DNA from: Bacillota bacterium
Lineage (GTDB): Bacteria; Bacillota; Clostridia; Oscillospirales; Ruminococcaceae
Reading direction: 5' to 3'
DNA: 13,861 nucleotides
Assembly (NCBI GenBank): GCA_023431215.1
Contig: JAEYXR010000059.1
Coordinates: forward strand, 1 to 13,861
Made by a program: the position numbers and the translations under genes. How positions within the stretch are numbered: position 1 is the stretch's first letter; each line of letters starts with the position of its first letter. The notes under the pieces are model-generated. The model searched no databases and had not been told where the DNA came from. It saw nothing but the letters and a program-made list of their open reading frames with translations. Positions 1-7,321 of the stretch are shown here, piece by piece.

Positions 1-2246
1 ACCCTACTCTGCACCAGTTGTACCAGGTGGGTGTTGTGGCAGAGGTCCGTCAGATTGTCCGGGCACAGGGGGATACTCTCCGTGTGCTGGTGGATGGAGT
101 CTCCCGTGGGCGCTTGCTGAGCCTTACTTCTGACACACCCTTCCTCAGCGGTGTGGTAGAAGAATATCCTGTCAGCAGCCGTATTTCTAACCGTGCCATG
201 TGTGACGCCTTGATGCGAACCGTAAAGGAATTGTTTGAAGAATATTGCTATCTGACCCCCAAAATGCCCAAGGAACTGGTTTCTAACGTCATGGTTACCG
301 AGGACCCTTTTTACATGGCGGAATATATAACCGGAAATATCCCTCTGCGCTTTGAAGATAAGCAGCGGGTTTTGGAGGAATCCACAGTCATCCGCAGACT
401 GGAGACAGTTGCGAAACTGCTGGAAAATGAGAACGAAATACTCAGTCTTGAACAGGACATCCACGAAAAGGTACGGGAGCAGATTGATAAAAACCAGCGG
501 GAGTTTTACCTTCGGGAGCAGATGAAGGCTATTTCCAGCGAGCTGGGAGAAGGCGATAACCTGTATGAAGAGTTGGAGGAGTATCAGGACAAGATTTTGA
601 AGCTCCGTTTGCCCAAGGAGTCGGAGGATAAGCTTTTAAAGGAACTGGATAAGCTGGAGAAAATGCCACCCAACTCTCATGAAGGCGCAGTAATCCGAGG
701 CTATCTGGATGTTTGTCTGGAGCTTCCCTGGAACACCTTTACCAAGGATAAAATAGATATTAAGAAAGCACGCCGCTACCTGGATCAGGAGCATTACGGC
801 CTGATGAAGGTCAAGGAGCGGATATTGGAGCTTTTGGCGGTGCGCAAGCTTTCGCCCGATATCAAGGGCCAGATTATCTGCCTCATCGGACCTCCCGGTG
901 TGGGTAAAACATCCATTGCACGTTCCATTGCATCCTCCATGGGTCGCAAATATGCGCGCATGTCACTGGGTGGAGTACGGGATGAATCTGACATTCGCGG
1001 TCACCGAAAAACCTACATAGGCTCTATGCCCGGCCGCATCATCAATGCCATAAAGCAGGCAGGAAGTGCAAACCCACTTTTGCTGCTGGATGAAATTGAT
1101 AAGCTTGGCAATGATTTTAGAGGAGATCCCTCCTCTGCATTGCTGGAGGTTTTGGATGCGGAGCAGAATAGCGCGTTCCGCGATCACTTTATCGAAATTC
1201 CTTTTGACCTGTCTAAGGTGCTGTTTATTGCAACAGCCAACAGCCGGGAGACCATTCCCGGCCCCTTGCTGGACCGAATGGAGATAATTGAGTTAACAAG
1301 CTACACCCGAGAGGAAAAGCTGAATATTGCAAAGCGTCATCTGGTGGCAAAGCAGATGAAGGCACACGGCATTGAAACCAAGCAGTTAAAGATCAATGAC
1401 ACTGCTTTGTATGGCATTATCGATTATTATACCCGGGAGGCCGGTGTGCGCAATTTGGAGCGGCTCATTGCTACCATTTGCCGCAAAGCCGCTGTCAGAA
1501 TTGTAGAAAATGCAGAAACCGCTAAAATCAGTGTAACTGCTGCTAACCTGGAAGAATTTTTGGGCCCCAAAAAGTTCCGTGACGATGAGATGGGGAAGGT
1601 TGACCAGGTGGGCGTTGCCAATGGTCTGGCCTGGACATCCGTAGGCGGAGAAATGCTGCAGGTAGAAACTGCTGTTATGGACGGCAGCGGAAAGAACCAG
1701 TTTACCGGCAGCCTTGGTGATGTGATGAAAGAGTCTGTTGCGGCTGCCATTACCTACATTCGTGGTGTGGCCTGCCAGTATGGTATTTCTGAAACCTTTT
1801 ATAAGGATAAGGACATTCACATCCATTTTCCCGAGGGTGCAGTGCCCAAAGACGGCCCCTCTGCAGGTATCACCACATGTACGGCGCTGATTTCTGCATT
1901 GTCGGGCATTCCTATACGCCATGATGTAGCAATGACAGGTGAAATTACCCTGCGTGGACGTGTACTGGCAATTGGCGGTCTGCGTGAAAAAACAATGGCT
2001 GCCTATAAAAACGGAATGACCACAGTCATCATCCCCAAGGCCAATGTTCCCGATTTGGCTGAGGTAGATGATGTAGTCAAGGATCATATCCACTTTGTTC
2101 CTGCAGACAATATGGAAACGGTGCTGCAAACTGCGCTGACCCATCTGCCCGGAGCTATACTGGACAAAAAACACAGCGAAAGCGAAAAGCTTTTGGCGGC
2201 GGCTTCAGCCCACGGCGCACACAAAACCACCCGGCTGCGTCAGTAA
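1..2246 (+). CDS. lon: ATP-dependent protease LonA, 5' end cut by window
   Basis: Lon degrades damaged and short-lived regulatory proteins in the cytosol as a hexameric AAA+ serine protease. The frame is open from base 3, and the residues before the TTG at 18 (PTLHQ-LYQVG) continue the Lon N-terminal substrate-binding domain, so the TTG is not the start. The true start lies upstream, with about 65 residues missing judged by E. coli Lon. A charged, coiled-coil-like middle region is followed by Walker A GPPGVGKTS (from 888), Walker B LLLLDEID (near 1080), and the C-terminal protease domain. The catalytic Ser lies in PKDGPSAG (codon 1860-1862) and the catalytic Lys in LREKT (codon 1989-1991). 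They are 43 residues apart, as in E. coli S679/K722. The order lon-ysxC is the Bacillus lonA-ysxC arrangement. The intact dyad and Walker motifs suggest an active enzyme. Confidence 0.97.
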   Translation, partial: PTLHQLYQVGVVAEVRQIVRAQGDTLRVLVDGVSRGRLLSLTSDTPFLSGVVEEYPVSSRISNRAMCDALMRTVKELFEEYCYLTPKMPKELVSNVMVTEDPFYMAEYITGNIPLRFEDKQRVLEESTVIRRLETVAKLLENENEILSLEQDIHEKVREQIDKNQREFYLREQMKAISSELGEGDNLYEELEEYQDKILKLRLPKESEDKLLKELDKLEKMPPNSHEGAVIRGYLDVCLELPWNTFTKDKIDIKKARRYLDQEHYGLMKVKERILELLAVRKLSPDIKGQIICLIGPPGVGKTSIARSIASSMGRKYARMSLGGVRDESDIRGHRKTYIGSMPGRIINAIKQAGSANPLLLLDEIDKLGNDFRGDPSSALLEVLDAEQNSAFRDHFIEIPFDLSKVLFIATANSRETIPGPLLDRMEIIELTSYTREEKLNIAKRHLVAKQMKAHGIETKQLKINDTALYGIIDYYTREAGVRNLERLIATICRKAAVRIVENAETAKISVTAANLEEFLGPKKFRDDEMGKVDQVGVANGLAWTSVGGEMLQVETAVMDGSGKNQFTGSLGDVMKESVAAAITYIRGVACQYGISETFYKDKDIHIHFPEGAVPKDGPSAGITTCTALISALSGIPIRHDVAMTGEITLRGRVLAIGGLREKTMAAYKNGMTTVIIPKANVPDLAEVDDVVKDHIHFVPADNMETVLQTALTHLPGAILDKKHSESEKLLAAASAHGAHKTTRLRQ

Positions 2247-2307
2247 AACCATAGTTGCTGCAACTTAGGTGAATGAAGCTGCCTAAAGTATGCATAAGTT
2301 ATTCATT

Positions 2308-2343
2308 GGGTAATTGTGCAATACAAAATATCAGGTATTACCC
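2308..2343 (+). promoter_or_regulatory. Inverted repeat abutting the ysxC ribosome-binding site
   Basis: GGGTAAT (2308-2314) and ATTACCC (2337-2343) form a perfect 7-bp inverted repeat with a 22-base loop. The right arm ends one base before the AAGGAGG Shine-Dalgarno (2344-2350) of ysxC. In RNA this hairpin would sit directly against the ribosome-binding site and could tune translation, or it could be a protein-binding palindrome. There is no U-tract, so it is not an intrinsic terminator. The role is inference only. The rest of the 109-base lon-ysxC gap shows no other clear signal. Confidence 0.3.
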
Positions 2344-2355
2344 AAGGAGGCGTAA

Positions 2356-2979
2356 ATGAACTACCATAATGTGATCTTTGAGACGTCTTTTGGCACCACA
2401 AGCCAGCTGCCGGAATCTGATCTTCCGGAGCTGGTCTTTGCCGGACGCTCTAATGTGGGAAAATCCTCCCTCATCAACAAGATCTTTAATCAAAAGGCGC
2501 TGGCAAGGGTCAGCGCCACCCCTGGTAAAACAGCTACCATCAACTTTTTCAGGCTGGAGGGCTTGCGTTTTGTAGACCTGCCCGGTTACGGCTATGCAAA
2601 AGTGTCCCGTGGAGAAAAACGCCGCTGGGCCGATTTGATGGAGGGTTACTTTGCCCAAAACAGAGATATCCGTCTGGTCTTTTCATTGGTGGACGTACGA
2701 CATCAGCCCTCCAAAGATGACCTTACTATGCTAGATTTCCTCATAGATAACCAGCTGCCCTTTGTGGTGGTACTGACAAAAACCGATAAGCTTTCACCTG
2801 TACAACTGCGTAAGCGTATGGAGGAGCTGCAAGCCGAGCTGCCCTGTGGGGATCAGATTACCATGCTGCCCTTTTCTGCAGTCAGCGGCAGCGGTGTGGA
2901 AGAAATCAGAGCAATCCTTGAGGATATTGCGGCAGAGAATGATGCCGACGATATTCCCGACGACGAAGAAGGAGAGTAG
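2356..2979 (+). CDS. ysxC: Ribosome biogenesis GTP-binding protein YsxC/EngB/YihA
   Basis: This is an essential small GTPase of the TrmE-Era-EngA-YihA superfamily, needed in Bacillus for late assembly of the 50S ribosomal subunit. All G motifs are readable in the 207-residue product: G1 GRSNVGKSS (about 30-38), the G2 threonine in the TPGKT stretch (about 55-59), G3 DLPGYG (74-79), G4 TKTDK (141-145) and G5 SAVSG (174-178). The C-terminus is a short acidic tail (DADDIPDDEEGE), longer than in some homologues. The ATG at 2356 follows a near-perfect AAGGAGG (2344-2350) with 5-base spacing. It lies 109 bases after lon and only 6 bases before lysA, so it is probably cotranscribed with both. Length and motifs are typical, and nothing looks broken. 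Confidence 0.97.
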   Translation: MNYHNVIFETSFGTTSQLPESDLPELVFAGRSNVGKSSLINKIFNQKALARVSATPGKTATINFFRLEGLRFVDLPGYGYAKVSRGEKRRWADLMEGYFAQNRDIRLVFSLVDVRHQPSKDDLTMLDFLIDNQLPFVVVLTKTDKLSPVQLRKRMEELQAELPCGDQITMLPFSAVSGSGVEEIRAILEDIAAENDADDIPDDEEGE

Positions 2980-2985
2980 ACCCAT

Positions 2986-4290
2986 ATGTTAATTGCAAAG
3001 TGCTTGGACACAAACGCTCTTGGTCACTTGACCATTGGCGGAAGGGATACTGTAGAGCTGGCGCAAAATTACGGTACCCCCTTGTATGTGATGGATGAGG
3101 GCGAAATTCGCCGTGCCTGCCGTAGCTATCATCGTTCTATTGAGAAGTTTTATGATGGAAAAGGTCTGGCAGCATTTGCATCCAAGGCTTTTTGCTGCAA
3201 AGCACTTTGCCGTATTGTGAAAGAAGAACAGATGGGGCTGGATGTGGTGTCCGGCGGTGAGCTGTATACTGCCATGGCTGTAGACTTTCCCCCGGATAAA
3301 ATAATCTTCCACGGCAACAACAAGACCATGGAAGAACTGACCATGGCGCTGGAATATGGGGTGGGCCGTATTGTGGTGGATAATCACACAGAGCTGGTTA
3401 CCCTGAACCAGCTGGCACGTGCCATGGGTAAAAAGGTGGGGATCATGCTCCGCATCAAACCCGGCATTGACGCCCATACCCATGATTTTGTGCGCACCGG
3501 CCAAATTGATAGCAAGTTTGGCTTTGCCTTGGAAACTGGGGAAGCAATGGAGGCGGTAAAGGCTGCCATTGCTTCAAAATATCTGCAGCTGTTGGGCATC
3601 CACTGTCATATCGGTTCACAAATATTTGATATTGAGCCTTTTGAGCATGCAGCAGAGGTCATGATTGCCTTTTTGGCACAAATTCGCGATGAAACCGGTG
3701 TTGAGCTGCCCGAACTAAATTTAGGCGGCGGCTTTGGCATTAAATACATTCCCGAAAATGACCCTGTGGAATATGACCGCTATATGGAAAAGGTGTCGGC
3801 AACCGTAAAAAGGGTTTGCGCCCAAAAGAAACTTGCAACTCCCTTTATCCTTATTGAGCCCGGCCGCTCTATTGTAGGCTCTGCCGGTATCACCTTATAC
3901 AGAGTAGGCGAGGTAAAGGAAATTCCCAATATCCGCACCTATGTATCGGTAGACGGAGGTATGTGTGATAATCCCCGCTATGCTCTATATAAATCGGACT
4001 ACTGCTTTTTGGTTGCCAACAAAGCCAATCAGCCAAAGAATCAGGCTGTTACAGTGGCTGGAAAATGCTGTGAGACAGGGGATTTGCTGGGAGAGCACGT
4101 CCCCCTGCAGCAGGTAAACCCCGGAGATGTTATGGCAGTATTGGCAACAGGCGCCTACAATTACTCCATGTCCTCCAACTATAACCGCAACCCCAGACCA
4201 CCTGTGGTAATGGTTGGAGAGGATGGCAGCGATAGGGTTATTATCCGCCGCGAGACCATGGAAGATATTATCCGTAATGATTTAGACTGA
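2986..4290 (+). CDS. lysA: Diaminopimelate decarboxylase LysA
   Basis: LysA catalyses the last step of lysine synthesis, meso-diaminopimelate to L-lysine plus CO2, as a PLP enzyme of the alanine-racemase/ODC fold type III. The 434-residue product is of usual length. The PLP lysine is K67 in AFASKAF (consensus YAxKAN). HCHIGSQI (from residue 206), GGGFGI (247-252) and EPGRSIVG (from 291) form the cofactor phosphate and substrate sites. The CETGD motif with the partner-subunit cysteine (about C362) and GAYNYSMSSNYN complete the active site across the dimer. ATG 2986 is preceded by AAGGAG (2969-2974) that overlaps the end of ysxC, which indicates cotranscription. A strong hairpin follows 23 bases after the stop, so lysA is the last gene of the lon-ysxC-lysA unit. 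A related arginine/ornithine decarboxylase is less likely given the CETGD signature. Confidence 0.95.
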   Translation: MLIAKCLDTNALGHLTIGGRDTVELAQNYGTPLYVMDEGEIRRACRSYHRSIEKFYDGKGLAAFASKAFCCKALCRIVKEEQMGLDVVSGGELYTAMAVDFPPDKIIFHGNNKTMEELTMALEYGVGRIVVDNHTELVTLNQLARAMGKKVGIMLRIKPGIDAHTHDFVRTGQIDSKFGFALETGEAMEAVKAAIASKYLQLLGIHCHIGSQIFDIEPFEHAAEVMIAFLAQIRDETGVELPELNLGGGFGIKYIPENDPVEYDRYMEKVSATVKRVCAQKKLATPFILIEPGRSIVGSAGITLYRVGEVKEIPNIRTYVSVDGGMCDNPRYALYKSDYCFLVANKANQPKNQAVTVAGKCCETGDLLGEHVPLQQVNPGDVMAVLATGAYNYSMSSNYNRNPRPPVVMVGEDGSDRVIIRRETMEDIIRNDLD

Positions 4291-4313
4291 TACTTAATGT
4301 CATATCCGCATAG

Positions 4314-4354
4314 AACAACAAAACTGTCCTTTATTCAAGGACAGTTTTGTTGTT
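4314..4354 (+). terminator. Terminator hairpin after lysA
   Basis: An 18-bp perfect inverted repeat lies at 4314-4331 and 4337-4354 with a 5-base loop (TATTC). The left arm is A-rich and the right arm T-rich (TTTTGTTGTT), and it is followed by GTTCGTTCT. The GC core is AGGACAG/CTGTCCT. It fits a Rho-independent terminator for the lon-ysxC-lysA unit. The uninterrupted U-run is short, so leakage is possible. Confidence 0.8.
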
Positions 4355-4384
4355 GTTCGTTCTAAAAAATTAACGGTTTGTCTA

Positions 4385-4413
4385 TTTACTTTTACACAAT
4401 AAAATGCTAAACT
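4385..4413 (+). promoter_or_regulatory. Possible sigma-A promoter for the yerC-like gene
   Basis: TTTACT (4385-4390) and TAAACT (4408-4413) are 17 bases apart, each matching 4 of 6 consensus bases, with an extended TGC directly before the -10. It lies downstream of the lysA terminator and would give a leader of about 180 bases before the GTG at 4600. This is a weak call from pattern only. No better -35/-10 pair was found in 4355-4599. Confidence 0.3.
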
Positions 4414-4455
4414 GTCAATGTAGTATTTTAAAGCAAATGAGTGCTTGATTTTGTT

Positions 4456-4515
4456 TTGGCGGTTCAGTGGTAGCGCAAATACCTATGAATGCCGAAAAAT
4501 CGAGCCAATTTGTGC
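4456..4515 (+). other. Possible structured leader RNA (stem plus pseudoknot) before yerC-like gene
   Basis: GCGCAAAT (4473-4480) can pair with ATTTGTGC (4508-4515), giving 8 pairs including one G-U. TTGGC (4456-4460) can pair with GCCAA (4504-4508) inside the loop, which would make an H-type pseudoknot, with one base shared by the two helices. No known riboswitch consensus was recognised. Short helices like these can arise by chance, so this marks a candidate only. Confidence 0.2.
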
Positions 4516-4531
4516 GGTTATAGAATACGGA

Positions 4532-4559
4532 TGCAAGATGGTACCAATGACATGTTGCA
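4532..4559 (+). promoter_or_regulatory. Imperfect palindrome, possible operator of the yerC-like gene
   Basis: TGCAAGATG (4532-4540) and CATGTTGCA (4551-4559) form an inverted repeat with 8 of 9 positions paired around a 10-base spacer. It sits 40 bases before the GTG start of a TrpR-family regulator. TrpR-type proteins bind palindromic operators as dimers, so autoregulation is plausible. The same sequence could act as an RNA hairpin. It has no T-tract, so it is not a terminator. Confidence 0.35.
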
Positions 4560-4599
4560 AAAACAATCAGTATGAAAGAAAGTATAGGGGTGTTTACCA

Positions 4600-4902
4600 G
4601 TGAATTCTAAACTAAAGGATTTTAATGTGGAATACCTGTTCCGCGCCGTATTGGCACTGGAGACTATGGAAGAGTGCTACAACTTTTTTGATGACTTATG
4701 CACTGTGCCGGAGCTGAAAGCCTTGAGCCAGCGTTTACAGGTTGCAAAGATGCTCAGCGAGCACAAGGTCTATAGCGATATAGTTCAGGAAACAGGGGCA
4801 AGCACAGCAACCATTAGCCGTGTAAACCGTTCTCTTAATTATGGCTCCGACGGATATGGTATTATTTTTGAAAGGCTAGATAAAGAGGATGGCCGGATAT
4901 AA
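4600..4902 (+). CDS. yerC: YerC/YecD-type TrpR-related DNA-binding protein
   Basis: This 100-residue protein belongs to the TrpR/YerC family of small all-helical HTH regulators. Residues roughly 1-50 are the helical dimerisation part (FRAVLALETMEECYNFFDDL). Residues about 50-78 hold the helix-turn-helix, with SDIVQETGASTATISRVNRS resembling the recognition part of TrpR (ATITRGSN). Family members occur widely in Firmicutes, and the ligand, if any, is unknown. The start is GTG at 4600, with AGGGGTG (about 4585-4591) as ribosome-binding site. The last 14 bases overlap the downstream methyltransferase, so the two are translationally coupled. The 309 bases before it hold the lysA terminator, a weak promoter candidate, a possible folded leader and a palindrome. 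The target genes cannot be read from the sequence. Confidence 0.88.
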   Translation: MNSKLKDFNVEYLFRAVLALETMEECYNFFDDLCTVPELKALSQRLQVAKMLSEHKVYSDIVQETGASTATISRVNRSLNYGSDGYGIIFERLDKEDGRI

Positions 4903-5638
4903 CGAAGCCTTTGCCAGATTCTACGACTCTTTAACAGAAGATGTAGACTACAAGGGCAAAGCAGATTTTATTCTGGATATTGTGACAAGATTCAAGGACA
5001 AGTGTGAGCTTGTCCTTGATTTGGCGTGTGGGACAGGTTCTATGGCAGTAGAACTGGCAAGCCGGGGGATAGAAGTTATTGCCGTGGATGGTTCACCGGA
5101 GATGCTGGCGCGGGGCATGGAAAAAAGCATGGGGATTACACCGCGTGTTCTGTTTTTATGTCAGGACATGGAGGAGCTGGACCTTTATGGCACAGTAGAT
5201 GTAACAATCTGCATGCTGGATAGTCTCAATCATGTGGAGGACATTCACTCTATCAAAGAGATATTTCGACGTGTGGCACTATTTACAGAGCCGGGCGGTT
5301 TGTTTCTCTTTGATGTTAATACACCTTACAAGCACCGTGAGGTGTTGGCGGATACAACCTTTGTTTACGATGACAAGGATGTTTATTGTGTGTGGCAGAA
5401 CGATTATGATCCTGCAGATGAGAGCGTAGGAATTCATCTGGATTTTTTTGTCCGCGAAAAAAGTGATTATTACCGTCGTTGGCAAGAAGATTTTAGGGAA
5501 TACTGTTATGGAATAGATCAATTAAAAGAAATTGCTGACGAAGCAGGCTTTGAGTTAATTGAGTTGGTTGGAGATTATTGTTACCAAAAACCCAAAGCAG
5601 ATGAACAGCGCGTTGTATTTATTACACGCCGCAGATAA
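4889..5638 (+). CDS. Class I SAM-dependent methyltransferase
   Basis: This 249-residue cytosolic methyltransferase has the Rossmann fold of class I SAM enzymes. Motif I is LVLDLACGTG (residues 41-50), and the acidic residue that binds the SAM ribose is D67 in IEVIAVDGS. A following DVTICMLDSLNHV stretch fits the strand-4 active-site region, and PGGLFLFDVNT fits the strand-5 region. The substrate cannot be told; the family includes small-molecule and tRNA/protein methylases. The ATG at 4889 lies inside the end of the yerC-like gene (14-base overlap). AAAGAGG directly touches the start codon, too close for a good ribosome-binding site, so translation probably depends on coupling. The next gene, hslO, is 313 bases away and may have its own promoter. 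Confidence 0.9.
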   Translation: MAGYNEAFARFYDSLTEDVDYKGKADFILDIVTRFKDKCELVLDLACGTGSMAVELASRGIEVIAVDGSPEMLARGMEKSMGITPRVLFLCQDMEELDLYGTVDVTICMLDSLNHVEDIHSIKEIFRRVALFTEPGGLFLFDVNTPYKHREVLADTTFVYDDKDVYCVWQNDYDPADESVGIHLDFFVREKSDYYRRWQEDFREYCYGIDQLKEIADEAGFELIELVGDYCYQKPKADEQRVVFITRRR

Positions 5639-5951
5639 AGCCAGAGAAGACGGAGGATTGCAAGAAAAATTATTCATGCTATGCCTCCTGCGTATCTTTG
5701 CGCTAAGGGCCTCTCTATGCTCGGTTGTACTTCGAAAGGCTTGCTACTGCTCGCACTGGGCAGGAGATTCGTTTGTTCTGCTCAATACCGCCCCGCCCGG
5801 GACAGTATCATGACAAGCTTAAACTGCCATTGGCAGCCGCATTTCCTTAGGAAAGCGCATATGCATCTTATCATTTCTCTGCTTCGCGTGATAAGACAGC
5901 TGCCTTTATAATACTTTGTGCCGATGCGAAGCGGCAGAATGGATGATTTAG
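5639..5951 (+). other. 313-base gene-free stretch with tandem short hairpins
   Basis: No convincing gene is present. A 76-codon open frame (5681-5911) has no properly spaced ribosome-binding site and a composition unlike its neighbours. Short inverted repeats are seen: CTCCTGC (5685-5691) with GCAGGAG (5760-5766), CTGCC/GGCAG (5824-5836, 3-base loop), TTTCC/GGAAA (5842-5854, 3-base loop), CTTATCA/TGATAAG (5867-5895), and CTGCC (5900-5904) with GGCAG (5933-5937). The first half is locally GC-richer (GCCCCGCCCGGG near 5790). This could be an interspersed intergenic repeat or an untranslated leader for hslO. I cannot decide between them. Confidence 0.4.
5883..5912 (+). promoter_or_regulatory. 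Possible promoter before hslO
   Basis: A perfect TATAAT lies at 5907-5912, 39 bases before the hslO ATG. The -35 region at 5883-5888 (TTCGCG, 18-base spacing) matches poorly. The -10 falls inside the loop between CTGCC and GGCAG, so the assignment rests almost wholly on the -10 hexamer. Confidence 0.35.
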
Positions 5952-6821
5952 ATGGGTAAATATATTAGAGCAATTGGAAAAACAGGTGCAGCAGTTTGTT
6001 ATGCACTGGAATCTACCGATATGGTAGACCGTGCAGAAAAAATTCACCAAACCAGCGCGGTGGTTACGGCATCACTTGGCAGACTGATGACCGCGGCTTC
6101 TATTATGGGGGCAATGCTCAAAGGTGAGGATCAGTCCATTACTTTACGTATTACTGCAGACGGCCAAACTGGTTCTGTTATTGCAGTGGCAGACGCCAAG
6201 GGCAATGTAAAGGGATATGTGATGAACCCTGTGGTAGAGCTGCCATTAAATTCCTTTGGGAAGCTGGATGTTGCCGGGGCTGTGGGCAAAAACGGAAACC
6301 TGTATGTCATTAAGGATGTAGGCCTTAAAGAACCTTATATTGGGCTTGTGCCTCTTGTTTCCGGTGAGATAGCAGAAGATATTACCAATTACTTTGCCAC
6401 CAGCGAGCAGATACCTACCGCCTGTGGATTGGGTGTATTGGTTAACCCTGACCTGACAGTCAAAGTAGCCGGGGGCTATATTGTACAGATGCTGCCTGGT
6501 GCGTCTGAAGAAGATATTAGTATCATTGAAAAAAACATTCAGGCAATGCCTCCGGTGACTCAAATGCTGAGTGAAGGTATTTCCATTGAGAACATTGCAT
6601 TACGTACTTTGGAAGGAATGAGCCCTGAGGTTCTTGATGAGCGTAGTGTGGAGTATCGCTGTGACTGTACTCGTGAACGTGTAGAGAAAGCATTGGTATC
6701 GTTGGGAAAAGATGAATTAGTTCAGATGGCAGAAGAAGATGGCAAGGCTGAAGTTTGCTGCCATTTTTGTACAAAAAAGTACCGTTTTAGCAAAGATGAA
6801 ATTTTTTCTTTGATTTCGTAA
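5952..6821 (+). CDS. hslO: Hsp33 family redox-regulated chaperone
   Basis: Hsp33 is a cytosolic holdase that is switched on by oxidative stress when its zinc-binding cysteines form disulfides and the C-terminus unfolds. The 289-residue product matches family length (E. coli 292). The N-terminal domain shows TASLGRLMTAASIMGAMLKG and GYVMNP. The C-terminal redox switch has CxC (C237, C239 in YRCDCTRE) and CxxC (C270, C273 in CCHFC), all four zinc ligands present. An extra Cys269 precedes the CxxC. The ATG at 5952 has no strong Shine-Dalgarno (only ATGGATGAT nearby), but homology of MGKYIRAIGKTGA with other Hsp33 N-termini supports it. It is followed within 8 bases by the tRNA promoter, so no terminator separates it from the tRNA array. 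Confidence 0.96.
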   Translation: MGKYIRAIGKTGAAVCYALESTDMVDRAEKIHQTSAVVTASLGRLMTAASIMGAMLKGEDQSITLRITADGQTGSVIAVADAKGNVKGYVMNPVVELPLNSFGKLDVAGAVGKNGNLYVIKDVGLKEPYIGLVPLVSGEIAEDITNYFATSEQIPTACGLGVLVNPDLTVKVAGGYIVQMLPGASEEDISIIEKNIQAMPPVTQMLSEGISIENIALRTLEGMSPEVLDERSVEYRCDCTRERVEKALVSLGKDELVQMAEEDGKAEVCCHFCTKKYRFSKDEIFSLIS

Positions 6822-6828
6822 AAAGGTG

Positions 6829-6857
6829 TTGACAAAAAGCGTACGATTTAATATAAT
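6829..6857 (+). promoter_or_regulatory. Consensus sigma-A promoter of the tRNA array
   Basis: TTGACA (6829-6834) and TATAAT (6852-6857) are separated by exactly 17 bases, a perfect housekeeping-sigma promoter. It begins 8 bases after the hslO stop and 49 bases separate the -10 from the first tRNA. Such strong promoters are usual for stable RNA genes. Confidence 0.93.
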
Positions 6858-6905
6858 ATAAAAGTCGCTGGTGCTCTGAATAGACGATGCAACGGCGCAC
6901 TGTGT

Positions 6906-6981
6906 GGGGGCATAGCTCAGCTGGGAGAGCATCTGCCTTACAAGCAGAGGGTCACAGGTTCGAGCCCTGTTGTCCCCACCA
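6906..6981 (+). tRNA. tRNA-Val (anticodon TAC)
   Basis: A 76-base cloverleaf with the 3' CCA encoded. The acceptor GGGGGCA pairs with TGTCCCC, the anticodon stem is TCTGC/GCAGA with loop CTTACAA, so the anticodon is TAC (valine). The T arm is ACAGG-TTCGAGC-CCTGT. It is the first gene of the array. Confidence 0.96.
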
Positions 6982-6986
6982 CACTT

Positions 6987-7063
6987 GGCCCGGTAGTTCA
7001 GTTGGTTAGAACGCTAGCCTGTCACGCTAGAGGTCGTGGGTTCGAGCCCCATCCGGGTCGCCA
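6987..7063 (+). tRNA. tRNA-Asp (anticodon GTC)
   Basis: A 77-base cloverleaf, 5 bases after tRNA-Val. The acceptor GGCCCGG pairs with CCGGGTC. The discriminator is G and CCA is encoded. The anticodon loop CTGTCAC gives GTC (aspartate). The T arm is GTGGG-TTCGAGC-CCCAT. Confidence 0.96.
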
Positions 7064-7095
7064 GTTACATAAGCTGTCTTAGCAGGCAGCTGTTT

Positions 7096-7171
7096 GCGGG
7101 TTTAGCTCATCTGGTAGAGCGCCACCTTGCCAAGGTGGAGGTAGCGAGTTCGAGCCTCGTAACCCGCTCCA
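7096..7171 (+). tRNA. tRNA-Gly (anticodon GCC)
   Basis: A 76-base cloverleaf with encoded CCA. The acceptor GCGGGTT pairs with AACCCGC. The anticodon stem CCACC/GGTGG encloses TTGCCAA, so the anticodon is GCC (glycine). The 32-base spacer before it contains a small AGCTG/CAGCT inverted repeat, perhaps a processing signal. Confidence 0.96.
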
Positions 7172-7176
7172 AGTTT

Positions 7177-7250
<74 letters not shown>

Positions 7251-7263
7251 ACTGAAAAGTTCC

Positions 7264-7293
7264 AAAAAAACCATGCGAAAGCATGGCTTTTTT
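7264..7293 (+). terminator. Intrinsic terminator of the tRNA array
   Basis: CCATGC (7271-7276), GAAA tetraloop, GCATGG (7281-7286), then C and a run of six Ts (7288-7293). An A-run precedes the left arm, so it may also work on the opposite strand. This is a textbook Rho-independent terminator 20 bases after tRNA-Cys. Confidence 0.93.
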
Positions 7294-7321
7294 GTTTATG
7301 TAAAGCAAAAAGTGCAAATTA

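Noticed and set aside
1386..2174. Long - strand open frame (262 codons) opposite lon
   Set aside because: It is antisense to a clear Lon protease domain, rich in His/Cys/Asn typical of a shadow frame, and has no ribosome-binding site or family resemblance.
2989..3504. - strand open frame (171 codons) opposite lysA
   Set aside because: Shadow of the lysA coding sequence; composition and lack of start signals argue against a gene.
4459..4476. D-arm-like GGTTCAGTGGTAGCGC upstream of the yerC-like gene
   Set aside because: No matching acceptor stem, anticodon arm or T arm can be built around it, so it is not a tRNA gene.
5681..5911. 76-codon open frame between the methyltransferase and hslO
   Set aside because: The nearest GGAGG is about 20 bases before the ATG. 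The product has no recognisable domain and the stretch is full of inverted repeats.
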